A stretch of DNA of 64,000 nucleotides. It comes from Propionibacterium sp. Its GTDB lineage: Bacteria > Actinomycetota > Actinomycetes > Propionibacteriales > Propionibacteriaceae. A program made the translations under genes and the position numbers. The stretch lies in NCBI GenBank assembly GCA_012839035.1, contig DUOB01000131.1, positions 23,273 to 87,272 on the forward strand. Direction: 5' to 3'. Positions 53,671-62,247 of this stretch are shown in pieces (positions within the stretch are counted from its first letter, which is position 1; each line of letters opens with the position of its first letter). The notes under the pieces are model-generated. The model ran no database searches. It was not told where the DNA came from and worked only from the letters and a program-made list of their open reading frames with translations.

Positions 53671-54405
53671 ATGGCCAGAGCTCAGGACCCGGATACCCGG
53701 GAGCGGATCCTCACAGCGGCGCGCTCGATCGCGCGCACGCGTGGCTACAAGGGCACGACGTTGGCGATGATCCAGAAGGCGGCCGGAGTCCACCCGGGAT
53801 CGTTCTATTGGTTCTTCAAGGACAAGGACGAGCTCTTCGCCGCGCTGGTCAGACACGCCCACGCCGAAGCCACCAAGGTGGCGACCGGCGTCGCCCTGAC
53901 CGACCACCCCAACCCCGTGGGCGAAGCGCTCGGACGCATCGTCAACAATCCGGCGCGATTCGGGCTCTGGCGATTCAATGTGCAACTCATGCTTGATCCG
54001 GACATGCGGACCTCCAAGACCGCAGACGCCATCCGTGGCCTCCGCGATCTGACCAAGGAAGCCATGGTCGAGCAGTGGCTCCAAGGGCTTGATCCCGTGG
54101 TTGTTGCGCAGTTCCCCGATCTGCCGCGCCAGCTCTCCGAATACTCACTGGCCACCGTCGAGGGCTGTGTTCTGTCCCGCATCGCCAACCAGCCACTCGA
54201 CGACGAATTCATCACCCGGGTCTCCACCACCCTCATGGACACGTGGGTGGTGGACGCCTGCCGCACCGCTGGCGTGAGTGTCCCCGACGGAGTCGCCCGA
54301 CGCATCAAGCACCGCGAAACCTCGAAGCCCGAGGCCCGGACACCCCGAGCCGAGCTGTCAGGAGAGAGCGGAGTCCCGTCACGAGCTGGCTCAACGGCCA
54401 AGTGA
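53671..54405 (+). CDS. TetR-family regulator of the dioxygenase operon
   Basis: 244-residue regulator with an N-terminal TetR helix-turn-helix: DTRERILTAARSIARTRGYKGTTLAMIQKAAGVHPGSFYWFFKDKDELFAAL (in part). The middle is a ligand pocket domain; the last 40 residues are Arg/Glu/Ser-rich and probably disordered. GAGGAGG lies six bases before the ATG. It is divergent from the alpha-subunit gene, with three candidate operators between, so it probably represses the operon and is relieved by an aromatic inducer. Confidence 0.88.
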   Translation: MARAQDPDTRERILTAARSIARTRGYKGTTLAMIQKAAGVHPGSFYWFFKDKDELFAALVRHAHAEATKVATGVALTDHPNPVGEALGRIVNNPARFGLWRFNVQLMLDPDMRTSKTADAIRGLRDLTKEAMVEQWLQGLDPVVVAQFPDLPRQLSEYSLATVEGCVLSRIANQPLDDEFITRVSTTLMDTWVVDACRTAGVSVPDGVARRIKHRETSKPEARTPRAELSGESGVPSRAGSTAK

Positions 54406-54420
54406 TCGCCCTGGGCCAGC

Positions 54421-55440
54421 TCAACGTTCCGGCTTGGTTTCCCGGGCCATCAGTGAGCGGATGGATTCCTCGGGCTCGATCTCCCCTGCCAGGACGCGAA
54501 CGACCCGTTCGACAATGGGCATTTCGACGCCCTGTCGTTCGGCGAGTTGCAGGATGGAGGAGCTGGAGCGTACACCCTCCGCGATCCCCCGCGACGCCTG
54601 CGCCGCCTCCTCCACGCTCAACCCGCGCCCCAGGTGCTCACCGAAGGTCCGGTTGCGCGAGAGCGGCGACATGCACGTCGCCACGAGATCCCCCATGCCG
54701 GCGAGACCCGCGAACGTATGGGGGTCCGCCCCCAGGGACTCCCCCAGGCGGGAGGTCTCCGCGAGCCCCCGGGTGATCAGAGAGGCCATGGAGTTCGCCC
54801 CGAACCCTCGGCCGAGGCCCATCCCCACCGCGAGCGCGATCGCGTTCTTGGTGGCCCCCGCTATCTCGATGCCGATGACGTCGGTGGAGGTGTACGGGCG
54901 GAAATAGGGCGCCCGGCACCGCAAACCGAATTCCTCGGCCGCGGCGGCGTCGTGGCCGGCGACGACCGTGGTGGCCGGCTGTTTGGCGGCGATCTCGTCG
55001 GCCAGGTTTGGCCCGCTGACCGCCAGGATGCGCCGTCGCTCGACGCCGGTGCCCTCGATGACCCGGCTCATCGTCAGCAGAGTGCCGACCTCCACGCCCT
55101 TGGCCAGGCTCACCACCAGCGCGTCGGACGGGATGTCCCACCGCTCCAGGTTGGCCCGCAGCTGCTGGGACGGCACTGCCAGCACGACTGCGTGGGCGCC
55201 CGCCAACGCCTCGACGGGGTCGCTCATCGCCTGGACCGTCGGGGGCAACGCCACGTCACGCAGATAGTCGGGGTTGCGACCGGTCCGCCTGATCCCGTCG
55301 GCGATCTCGGGACGCCGGGCCCACAGCCGCACACGGTTGCCGGCATCGGCGAGGATCATCGCGAACGCGGTCCCCCACCCGCCCGCACCCATCACCGTGA
55401 TAGGCCCGGGGCGCGGGATGTTTCCGAAATCGGGGGTCAT
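54421..55440 (-). CDS. gpsA: Glycerol-3-phosphate dehydrogenase [NAD(P)+]
   Basis: Makes sn-glycerol-3-phosphate for phospholipid synthesis. The 339-residue product has the dinucleotide motif VMGAGGWGTAFA, SLAKGVEVGTLLTMS, SGPNLADEIA, IEIAGATKNAIALAVGMGLG and GLAGMGDLVATC. The ATG overlaps the plsC stop (ATGA), so the two lipid genes are coupled. Confidence 0.95.
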   Translation of the reverse strand: MTPDFGNIPRPGPITVMGAGGWGTAFAMILADAGNRVRLWARRPEIADGIRRTGRNPDYLRDVALPPTVQAMSDPVEALAGAHAVVLAVPSQQLRANLERWDIPSDALVVSLAKGVEVGTLLTMSRVIEGTGVERRRILAVSGPNLADEIAAKQPATTVVAGHDAAAAEEFGLRCRAPYFRPYTSTDVIGIEIAGATKNAIALAVGMGLGRGFGANSMASLITRGLAETSRLGESLGADPHTFAGLAGMGDLVATCMSPLSRNRTFGEHLGRGLSVEEAAQASRGIAEGVRSSSSILQLAERQGVEMPIVERVVRVLAGEIEPEESIRSLMARETKPER

Positions 55441-56207
55441 GAACGGTCCTCCCTGATCAATCGACGATCCGCCGCCATGTCCCAGCGCCCGGGTGGGGGT
55501 GTTTCCTGCCGCAGTTCCGCGACCAGGGCCGTGATGGCGTCCAGGATCCGTTCCGTCGCCTCGTCCAGCACTGCCTCATCGACCGGGCGGGCCCGCAGGT
55601 CGTCGAGGGGCACAGGTTCACCCGCGAGCACGTGCATGGTCTTGCGCGGGAGGAGCCGGGGCCAGGTCAGTTTCTTGCCCGGCAGCACGTGGTTGGCGCC
55701 CCACTGGCCCACCGGAATCACCGGACAATTGGCCGCCAGCGCGATGCGCGCCGCACCGGTGCGTCCCGTCATCGGCCAGGTCAGCGGATCGGCGGTGATG
55801 GTGCCCTCCGGATAGACCGAGACGCTTTTGCCCTCACGGATGGCAGCGACGGCGGCGTCGACGGCGGCACCCGCGTCAGGCCCCCCGCGGCGTACCATGA
55901 TCTGCCCCGACCGGCTCGCCACCCACCCCAGCAGGGGCACCCGGAAAATTGCTTCCTTTGCCAGGAACCGTGGCCAGCGCCCCGCCCAGCTCAGGTAATG
56001 CCCATAGGCCAGCGGGTCGAAGTTGGAGATGTGGTTGACGACGAACACCACGCCCCCGGTCGCCGGGATCCGGTCCCGACCGCGCCAGTCCTGATGGGTG
56101 AGCACCCGGAGCAGGGCGGCCAGGGTGGCGACGGTACGCCGCAGCACCGGCTCGGCGGGTTCGGCGATGACTCGGTCGAGGGGCAGACGGGCGATGTCTC
56201 GGCTCAC
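55437..56207 (-). CDS. plsC: 1-acyl-sn-glycerol-3-phosphate acyltransferase (PlsC-like)
   Basis: Makes phosphatidic acid. The 256-residue product has the acyltransferase boxes NHISNFD (NH-x4-D) and VYPEGTI, with a hydrophobic N-terminal segment. The start was set at GTG 56207, six bases after AGGGAGG; an ATG two codons earlier abuts that site and a GTG at 56225 has none. Upstream of gpsA in the same direction and divergent from cofC. Confidence 0.88.
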   Translation of the reverse strand: MSRDIARLPLDRVIAEPAEPVLRRTVATLAALLRVLTHQDWRGRDRIPATGGVVFVVNHISNFDPLAYGHYLSWAGRWPRFLAKEAIFRVPLLGWVASRSGQIMVRRGGPDAGAAVDAAVAAIREGKSVSVYPEGTITADPLTWPMTGRTGAARIALAANCPVIPVGQWGANHVLPGKKLTWPRLLPRKTMHVLAGEPVPLDDLRARPVDEAVLDEATERILDAITALVAELRQETPPPGRWDMAADRRLIREDRS

Positions 56208-56282
56208 GGGCATCCTCCCTTGCACCTGAGCGGTCGGCTCACTTTAGCGCCGCCCCTGCGCCATGTGGCAGCATCCCTGGTC

Positions 56283-57119
56283 ATGGCGTGCCCTGAAGAG
56301 GATCCGGAACCACCCGCTCTCCCGTGCCGGGCGGGAGCGGTCATCGCGGTCAAGGACCTGAGCCGGGCGAAGTCCCGGATGGCGGCGCTGCCCCCGGCTC
56401 ACCGGGGACGACTGGCCGGACTCATGGCAGTCGTCGTCGCCAAGGCCTGCGCCGAGGTCCTGGACGCAGTGGTGATCGTGACGACCGCACCCGGGATCGG
56501 CACCCTGTTGGCGGCCCATGGCGTATCGGTCCGGGTCGTCGCCGATCCCCGCTCGGGACTCAACGCCGCCTTCGAGGCCGGCGCACAGGCGCTCGTGGAA
56601 TCCGGCTGCGAGCTCGTGGTGGCATGCATGGGCGACCTTCCTGCGTTGACCCCTGCAGGCCTCGCGGATGCGTTGGCCGGCTGTTCGGGACACGGCCGCT
56701 GGTTCGTCAGGGACGACGAGGAGACCGGCACGACCCTGCTGGCGGCTCGCGGGGCCTCCCTCGCCCCCGCGTTCGGACCCGACTCCGCCACCCGGCACAT
56801 GGACTCCGGCGCCGTCGAACTGACCGCATCAGCAGGACTTCGGCTCGACGCCGACACCCCCGATGATCTCCTGCGGGCGGCCGCCCTCGGCATCGGCCAT
56901 CCCGTCAGCCCGCTGATCGACGGTGATCAGATCGCCCGCCACACCACCGGCACCGTCGTCGGCGGATCGGGCGAGGGCTGGGAGTTGCTGTTGACGACCG
57001 GTTTCCGCACGTACGCCCCAGCGGGTGCGTTGGCCCCTGAGGTGCGGCAGCTCGCCCCCGGACAGCGCGTGCACCTCGTGCGGACCGCCGATGGTGCGGT
57101 GCGCCATCTGTGGATCTGA
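56283..57119 (+). CDS. cofC: 2-phospho-L-lactate guanylyltransferase (CofC-like) with C-terminal extension
   Basis: Activates a phospho-acid with GTP in coenzyme F420 synthesis. Core residues about 18-210 show AVIAVKDLSRAKSRMAAL, VTTAPGI, PRSGLNAAFEAG, ACMGDLPAL and LDADTPDDL. From about 211 to 278 is an extension beyond the usual CofC length (TTGTVVGGSGEGWELLLTTG, ending in PGQRVHLVR...RHLWI) that reads like a small beta-barrel. The ATG at 56283 lacks a good ribosome site; a GTG at 56265 is possible. Neighbouring order plsC/gpsA/cofC/hup is usual in actinobacteria. Confidence 0.85.
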   Translation: MACPEEDPEPPALPCRAGAVIAVKDLSRAKSRMAALPPAHRGRLAGLMAVVVAKACAEVLDAVVIVTTAPGIGTLLAAHGVSVRVVADPRSGLNAAFEAGAQALVESGCELVVACMGDLPALTPAGLADALAGCSGHGRWFVRDDEETGTTLLAARGASLAPAFGPDSATRHMDSGAVELTASAGLRLDADTPDDLLRAAALGIGHPVSPLIDGDQIARHTTGTVVGGSGEGWELLLTTGFRTYAPAGALAPEVRQLAPGQRVHLVRTADGAVRHLWI

Positions 57120-57147
57120 CCCTGGCCCGTCCAGAGCCACGAGAGCG

Positions 57148-57486
57148 TCACTTCTTCTTGCGTGGCCCCCGGACATCGCGCACGGTGGCCAGCGGCGGCG
57201 GGAGTTCCTTCTCACCGGTCACATAGGCCTTCATGTCCGACCCCGGCCGGAACCGGACGATGGTCGTGGCCTCGGCGGTCTTCCGTTCACCCGTGCGGGG
57301 GTTCCGCACGATGCGCTGTTCCCGGGGCACGGTCTCGAAGACCCCGAACCCGGTGATGCCGACTTTTCCGTGCCGCGCGGTCTCGTGGATGATCGTCTCG
57401 ACGACGACGTTGAGCATCCGGGCCGCTTCCGCTTTGTTGCCGGCAAAGTGAACGGACAGGGCTTCGATCAGCTCGGCCTTGTTCAC
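57148..57486 (-). CDS. hup: HU-family nucleoid protein
   Basis: 112-residue DNA-bending protein. HU domain: VNKAELIEALSVHFAGNKAEAARMLN, ITGFGVFE, RNPRTGERKTAEATTIVRFRPG. A short basic tail ends in RGPRKKK, much shorter than the Lys/Ala-rich tails of mycobacterial HupB. GTG at 57486 chosen: CAGGAGG lies eight bases upstream and the HU sequence starts at once. Confidence 0.92.
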   Translation of the reverse strand: MNKAELIEALSVHFAGNKAEAARMLNVVVETIIHETARHGKVGITGFGVFETVPREQRIVRNPRTGERKTAEATTIVRFRPGSDMKAYVTGEKELPPPLATVRDVRGPRKKK

Positions 57487-57688
57487 GGTGTCCACCTCCT
57501 GGAGACGCCAGCCGGGGCTGGGCCGCATGTGAGCGACACCCGGCGGCGTCGCCTCAGATCTATAACGCTAAGCATTGAAGGATCCCGAGCACAAACACCC
57601 GACCAACAATTCGTTGTTCGTCACGGGTTCCCGCCCCAAACCTCCCCGGTCCTGTGCACTTCAAACAAAATGCTTGTGGGCAAAGGAA

Positions 57689-57717
57689 TGGCCCGGGACC
57701 CCAGCGGTCCCGGGCCA
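57689..57717 (-). terminator. Stem-loop terminator after leuCD
   Basis: TGGCCCGGGACC and GGTCCCGGGCCA form a perfect 12-bp stem with the five-base loop CCAGC, 25 bases after the leuD stop. On the minus strand ATTCCTTTG follows, a weak T-rich tail. Confidence 0.8.
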
Positions 57718-57742
57718 GCAACCAAGCGGCTGTTTCCAGCGG

Positions 57743-58348
57743 TCAGTCGGCGACCTTCGCCGGCAACGTCTTCGGCTTGAACGCCGGACGCTGCTGCTCA
57801 TAAGCCGCGATGGTCTCCTCCTGGCGCAGGGTGAGCCCGATGTCGTCCAGACCCTCCAGGAGGCGCCACTGGGTGTAGTCGTCGATCTGGAAGGGGATCT
57901 CCTCCCCACAGCAGGTGATCGTGCGCGCCTTGAGATCGATCGTGAGCTCCTGGGCGGGGTTGGCCTCGGTGCAGGCCCAGAGCTTGTCGACCTCGTCCTG
58001 GTCGATCACGGCGATGAGCAGCCCGGCCTTGCCGGAGTTGCTGCGGAAGATGTCACCGAAGCGGGAGCCGATGACGACCTTGAACCCATAGTTCTGCAGG
58101 GCCCAGACCGCGTGCTCGCGGGAGGAACCGGTGCCGAAGTCGGGTCCGGCGATGAGGACCGTGGCGCCCTCGCGCTCGGGCTGGTTGAGCACGAACTCGG
58201 GGTCGTTGCGCCACGCGGCGAACAGGCCGTCCTCGAAGCCCGTCTTGGTGACCCGCTTCAGATAGACGGCGGGGATGATCTGGTCGGTATCGACATTGCT
58301 GCGTCGCAGCGGCACCGCGGTGCCGGTGTGGGTGGTGAATTTGTCCAT
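57743..58348 (-). CDS. leuD: 3-isopropylmalate dehydratase small subunit
   Basis: Swivelling subunit of isopropylmalate isomerase, leucine pathway. The 201-residue product has [33 protein letters not shown], and [23 protein letters not shown] lies seven bases before the ATG. Sixteen bases after leuC; a strong stem-loop closes the unit. Confidence 0.96.
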   Translation of the reverse strand: MDKFTTHTGTAVPLRRSNVDTDQIIPAVYLKRVTKTGFEDGLFAAWRNDPEFVLNQPEREGATVLIAGPDFGTGSSREHAVWALQNYGFKVVIGSRFGDIFRSNSGKAGLLIAVIDQDEVDKLWACTEANPAQELTIDLKARTITCCGEEIPFQIDDYTQWRLLEGLDDIGLTLRQEETIAAYEQQRPAFKPKTLPAKVAD

Positions 58349-58364
58349 CACAGGGCTCCTTGGC

Positions 58365-59801
58365 TCAGAGATCGGCGGGGCTGGCGAGATAGCCGCGCAC
58401 CGCGGTGGCGGCAGCGACCGCGGGCGACACGAGGTGCGTGCGACCGCCCTTGCCCTGCCGTCCCTCGAAGTTGCGGTTGGAGGTGGACGCGCTGCGCTCA
58501 CCCGGGGCGAGCTGGTCGGGGTTCATGCCCAGACACATCGAGCAGCCCGCCTCCCGCCATTCGGCACCGGCGGCGGTGAAGACCTTGTCGAGGCCCTCAC
58601 CCATGGCCTGCAGGCGTACGCGTGCGGAACCCGGCACGACGAGCATCCGGGTGCCGTCGGCGACCCGATGGCCCTCCAGCACCTTGGCGGCGAGGCGCAG
58701 GTCCTCGATGCGGCCGTTGGTGCAGGACCCCAGGAACACGGTGTCGACCTTGACCTCGCGCATCGGCGTACCCGCCTCGAGACCCATGTATTCCAGCGCC
58801 CGCTCCGCGGCCGACCGATCCACCGGGTCGGTGAAGTCCTCCGGCGACGGCACGTTGGCGCCCAGCGGCACGCCCTGACCCGGGTTGGTGCCCCAGGTCA
58901 CGAACGGGGTGAGCCTAGTGGCGTCGACGGTGATCTCGGCGTCGAAGGTCGCCCCCTCGTCGGTACGCAGCGTCTGCCAATAGGCGACGGCCTCGTCCCA
59001 CTCGGCCCCCTCGGGGGCATGGGGCCGGCCCTTCAAATAGTCGAAGGTGGTCTGGTCGGGCGCGATCATGCCGGCCTTGGCACCCCACTCGATGGAGAGG
59101 TTGCACAGCGTCATGCGGCCCTCCATCGACATGTCCTCGATCGCCTTGCCGCGGTATTCGACCATGTGGCCCTGGCCGCCACCGGTCCCCACCTGGGCGA
59201 TGAGCGCGAGCGCGAGATCCTTGGCGGTCACACCGTCGGGCAGATCGCCCTCGACGTTCACCGCCATGGTCTTCGGCTTGGCCTGCGGCAGGGTCTGGGT
59301 CGCGAGCACGTGCTCGACCTCGGAGGTGCCGATGCCGAAGGCGATCGCGCCGAACGCCCCGTGCGTCGAGGTGTGCGAGTCACCGCACACGATCGTCATG
59401 CCCGGCTGGGTGATCCCGAGCTGCGGGCCGATGATGTGCACGACTCCCTGGTCGAGGTCGCCGAGGCTGTGCAGCCGGATGCCGAACTCCTTGGCATTCT
59501 GGCGCAGCGTGTCGACCTGAAGCTTGGACACGGGATCCGCGATCGGCTTGTCGATGTCGATCGTGGGCGTGTTGTGGTCCTCGGTGGCGAGGGTGAGATC
59601 GGGGCGGCGTACGCTCCGGCCGCTCTGCCGCAGGCCGTCGAAGGCCTGGGGGCTCGTGACCTCGTGCACCAGGTGCAGGTCGATGTAGAGCAGGTCGGGT
59701 TCGCCCTCGGCCGTGCGCACCACATGGTCGCGCCAGAGCTTCTCGCTGAGGGTCAGGGGCCGATCGGCGTCAGCCGCGGCGTTCGTGGGCTCGTCTGTCA
59801 T
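58365..59801 (-). CDS. leuC: 3-isopropylmalate dehydratase large subunit
   Basis: 4Fe-4S aconitase-family subunit, 478 residues. Cluster cysteines are in [10 protein letters not shown] and [27 protein letters not shown] is also typical. The ATG at 59801 has GGATGGAG two bases upstream and gives the family start [14 protein letters not shown] -10-like TATAGT (59901-59906, minus strand) lies about 100 bases upstream. Divergent from the NdgR regulator gene, its likely controller. Confidence 0.95.
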   Translation of the reverse strand: MTDEPTNAAADADRPLTLSEKLWRDHVVRTAEGEPDLLYIDLHLVHEVTSPQAFDGLRQSGRSVRRPDLTLATEDHNTPTIDIDKPIADPVSKLQVDTLRQNAKEFGIRLHSLGDLDQGVVHIIGPQLGITQPGMTIVCGDSHTSTHGAFGAIAFGIGTSEVEHVLATQTLPQAKPKTMAVNVEGDLPDGVTAKDLALALIAQVGTGGGQGHMVEYRGKAIEDMSMEGRMTLCNLSIEWGAKAGMIAPDQTTFDYLKGRPHAPEGAEWDEAVAYWQTLRTDEGATFDAEITVDATRLTPFVTWGTNPGQGVPLGANVPSPEDFTDPVDRSAAERALEYMGLEAGTPMREVKVDTVFLGSCTNGRIEDLRLAAKVLEGHRVADGTRMLVVPGSARVRLQAMGEGLDKVFTAAGAEWREAGCSMCLGMNPDQLAPGERSASTSNRNFEGRQGKGGRTHLVSPAVAAATAVRGYLASPADL

Positions 59802-59900
59802 GACTCCATCCGGGGGTTGGCGACCGGCGAATATTGATGAGGTGCTTAAGCGCCACTTAGGGCATATCGAGCACACCGTCAGCAACGTTTCGCAGAGCGG

Positions 59901-59906
59901 ACTATA
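59901..59906 (-). promoter_or_regulatory. Candidate -10 box of leuCD promoter
   Basis: TATAGT on the minus strand in the 143-base gap between leuC and ndgR. No convincing -35 stands 17 bases upstream, which would suit activator dependence on NdgR. Confidence 0.35.
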
Positions 59907-59944
59907 GGAGTGCCCAGATTGTGGACACTTGGCAGTATCACTCT

Positions 59945-60670
59945 ATGGACAACACAAGCGGTGTGGGAGTACTCGACAAGGCCGCACTGGTGCTGGGAGC
60001 ACTGGAGACGGGGCCTACGACTCTGGCGGGGCTGGTCACAGCCACCGGCCTGGCGAGGCCGACGGCGCACCGCCTGGCGGTTGCGCTGGAGCACCATCGT
60101 CTCGTTGGGCGAGATCTGCAGGGTCGTTTCGTGCTCGGTCCGCGCCTCGCCGAACTCGCTTCCGCCGCCGGTGAGGACCGCCTCCTGGCCACCGCTGGTC
60201 CGGTTCTGGCTCGCCTGCGTGACATCACCGGTGAGTCGACCCAACTCTTCCGCCGCCAGGGCGATCTGCGCATCTGTGTCGCCGCCGCCGAACGCATGTC
60301 CGGTCTGCGCGACACCGTGCCCGTCGGCAGTCAGCTGACGATGGCGGCCGGTTCCGCCGCCCAGGTCCTCCTCGCCTGGGAGGAACCCGACCGCATGCAG
60401 CGCGGGCTGCGTGGCTCCCGCTATTCCGCCGTGGCCCTCGCCTCCGTCCGTCGTCGCGGCTGGGCCCAGTCCGTGGGTGAGCGCGAGGCCGGGGTGGCCT
60501 CCGTGTCCGCTCCCGTGCGGTCGCCCTCCGGCAAGGTCATTGCCGCGCTGAGCGTCTCCGGCCCGATCGAGCGGCTGTCCCGTCAGCCCGGTCGCCTGCA
60601 TGCCCGCGCGGTCATGGCGGCCGCTGACCGGCTGTCCGAGGTCCTGCGCCACAGCGGTTCCGAGAGCTGA
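59945..60670 (+). CDS. ndgR: IclR-family regulator NdgR/AreB
   Basis: 241-residue regulator that in streptomycetes and mycobacteria controls leucine and other amino-acid genes, including leuCD. Helix-turn-helix: GLVTATGLARPTAHRLAVALEHHRLV. The effector domain has GESTQLFRRQGDLRICVAAAER, GSAAQVLLAWEE and RRRGWAQSVGEREAGVASVSAPVR, closely matching NdgR. The ATG at 59945 gives the family start MDNTSGVGVLDKA but has no ribosome site; a GTG at 59921 has AGGAG ten bases upstream. Divergent from leuC. Confidence 0.93.
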   Translation: MDNTSGVGVLDKAALVLGALETGPTTLAGLVTATGLARPTAHRLAVALEHHRLVGRDLQGRFVLGPRLAELASAAGEDRLLATAGPVLARLRDITGESTQLFRRQGDLRICVAAAERMSGLRDTVPVGSQLTMAAGSAAQVLLAWEEPDRMQRGLRGSRYSAVALASVRRRGWAQSVGEREAGVASVSAPVRSPSGKVIAALSVSGPIERLSRQPGRLHARAVMAAADRLSEVLRHSGSES

Positions 60671-60677
60671 TTGGGCC

Positions 60678-60683
60678 TAGGCT
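60678..60683 (+). promoter_or_regulatory. -10 box of leaderless mptB promoter
   Basis: TAGGCT, then six bases, then GTG-ATG. No ribosome site is present. The box lies just eight bases after the ndgR stop. Confidence 0.5.
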
Positions 60684-60689
60684 CATCCG

Positions 60690-62183
60690 GTGATGAGCAA
60701 GCCACTCCCCCCGTCGACCATGGCCTCACCGCACCCTGCATCGTCCATCCCCCGCACCGCAGACTGGTGGCCGTGGGCACTGCTCGGCTTCCTCGGCGCT
60801 GTTCTCGTCGCCGGCATGGCCTTCGGCGTCGGCTATCTCGAGGACGGCCCACGCGGCTGGCTCGAGCGCAATCTGCCATGGACCCGGGAAGCAGTTGGCC
60901 GCGCTGTCGCCAGGCTCAGCGGCCTGACCGGCTCCTTGTTGCTCTTCATCGCCTGGTGGCGACTGCGCCCACCTCGCCGGGAGGCTGACCGCACACCGGC
61001 CGAGCAGCAGCGCGGCGTACCCCTGCGGCGCATCGCCCTCCTCTGGACCGTCCCCTTCCTGCTGGTCCCCGCCCTGCTGACGGCGGACGCGTACGCCTAT
61101 GCCGCCCAGGGCTGGCTGCTGCACCAGGGGCTCGATCCCTACACGTTCGTCATGGGCTATCCGAGCCCGTTCGCGGAGAGCGTCTATCCGACCTGGCGGC
61201 CGACCACGGCGGTCTATCCCCCGCTGGCTCTTCACCTGCAGCACTTCATCGTGGACCTGACCGGGGCCCACCCCTATTGGGCACCGGTCGGCATGCGGCT
61301 CATGGCCCTCGCCGGGTTCGCGATCATGATCGCGGTCACCCCGGCACTCGCCCGTGCGGTCGGCGCCGACGAGCGTTCTGCGCTCTGGTTCGTCGCGCTC
61401 AACCCGCTGTTGCTGATCCAGTTCGTGGGCGGCGCCCACAACGACGCGCTGATGGTCGGGCTCGTCATGCTTGCGCTCTGGCTGGCGCGGACGCGGTACG
61501 GGCTCGTGACGGGCTCCATCGTCATCGGCCTCGCGGCCGCGGTGAAACAGCCGGCGGTGTTCGCCGGCATCGGCGTCGTCCTCCTCAACGTGCTCGGTGA
61601 GCATCGCCGCCCCGGCACCCCCGTCCCCTGGCGCACGCTGCTGACGCGCCTGGTGCTCGGCGGCGCGATCGGTGCCGCGACGTTCCTCGCCGTGTCCGCT
61701 CCGCGCAATCTCTGGTTCGGCTGGCTCAGCGACAACGCCGGCTCCCCCAGCCTGGTCATCAACCACTCACCGCTCAGTTGGCTCACCCAGGCCGCGCTTG
61801 CGCTCAAGGCGCCTGTGAGCGTGGTCGATCCGGTCCTCTCGATCGTGTCGGCGGCGCTCACCGTCGCAGCGTTCGTCGTTGTGACGAAACGCTGGGCGCT
61901 CACCCGTCCGATGCGCTTCACTGCCGGACTGTTGCTCGCGTTCGGCTTGCTGGGTGCAGCGATCCAGCCCTGGTACATCCTCTGGGGCGGCCCCCTCCTC
62001 GCCTTCTGTCACCCGTCCCGGCGCGTGGTCCGGTTCGCCGGGGCCGTCACCCTGCTCCTGCTCGTCTCCGGCGTCCTTCAGGAATACCTCTCCCCCGCCA
62101 TCGTGGTCCCGTTGGGGGCTGTGATTGCCCTGGCGTGGTGGCGCTGGGGGGCCCGTGTCACGGGGGTTGCCCAGCACGTCTGA
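60690..62183 (+). CDS. mptB: Polyprenol-phosphomannose-dependent alpha-1,6-mannosyltransferase (MptB-like)
   Basis: GT-C membrane mannosyltransferase, 497 residues, about twelve membrane segments. The first outer loop TADAYAYAAQGWLLHQGLDPYTF carries the acidic residue expected of GT-C enzymes that use polyprenyl-phosphomannose, and LNPLLLIQFVGGAHNDALM is an MptB-family stretch. It would extend the mannan core of lipomannan/lipoglycan. The GTG start is taken from the leaderless box; ATG at 60693 is equivalent. Together with gmd this shows heavy demand for GDP-mannose. Confidence 0.85.
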   Translation: MMSKPLPPSTMASPHPASSIPRTADWWPWALLGFLGAVLVAGMAFGVGYLEDGPRGWLERNLPWTREAVGRAVARLSGLTGSLLLFIAWWRLRPPRREADRTPAEQQRGVPLRRIALLWTVPFLLVPALLTADAYAYAAQGWLLHQGLDPYTFVMGYPSPFAESVYPTWRPTTAVYPPLALHLQHFIVDLTGAHPYWAPVGMRLMALAGFAIMIAVTPALARAVGADERSALWFVALNPLLLIQFVGGAHNDALMVGLVMLALWLARTRYGLVTGSIVIGLAAAVKQPAVFAGIGVVLLNVLGEHRRPGTPVPWRTLLTRLVLGGAIGAATFLAVSAPRNLWFGWLSDNAGSPSLVINHSPLSWLTQAALALKAPVSVVDPVLSIVSAALTVAAFVVVTKRWALTRPMRFTAGLLLAFGLLGAAIQPWYILWGGPLLAFCHPSRRVVRFAGAVTLLLLVSGVLQEYLSPAIVVPLGAVIALAWWRWGARVTGVAQHV

Positions 62184-62234
62184 GACCCGTGGAAGTACGC
62201 CGCAGCGCGGCTCCGGGCACCCTCTTCGCCCTGC

Positions 62235-62240
62235 TAGGTT
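62235..62240 (+). promoter_or_regulatory. -10 box of leaderless glnS promoter
   Basis: TAGGTT, seven bases, then the glnS ATG; no ribosome site. Confidence 0.45.
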
Positions 62241-62247
62241 GGCGATC

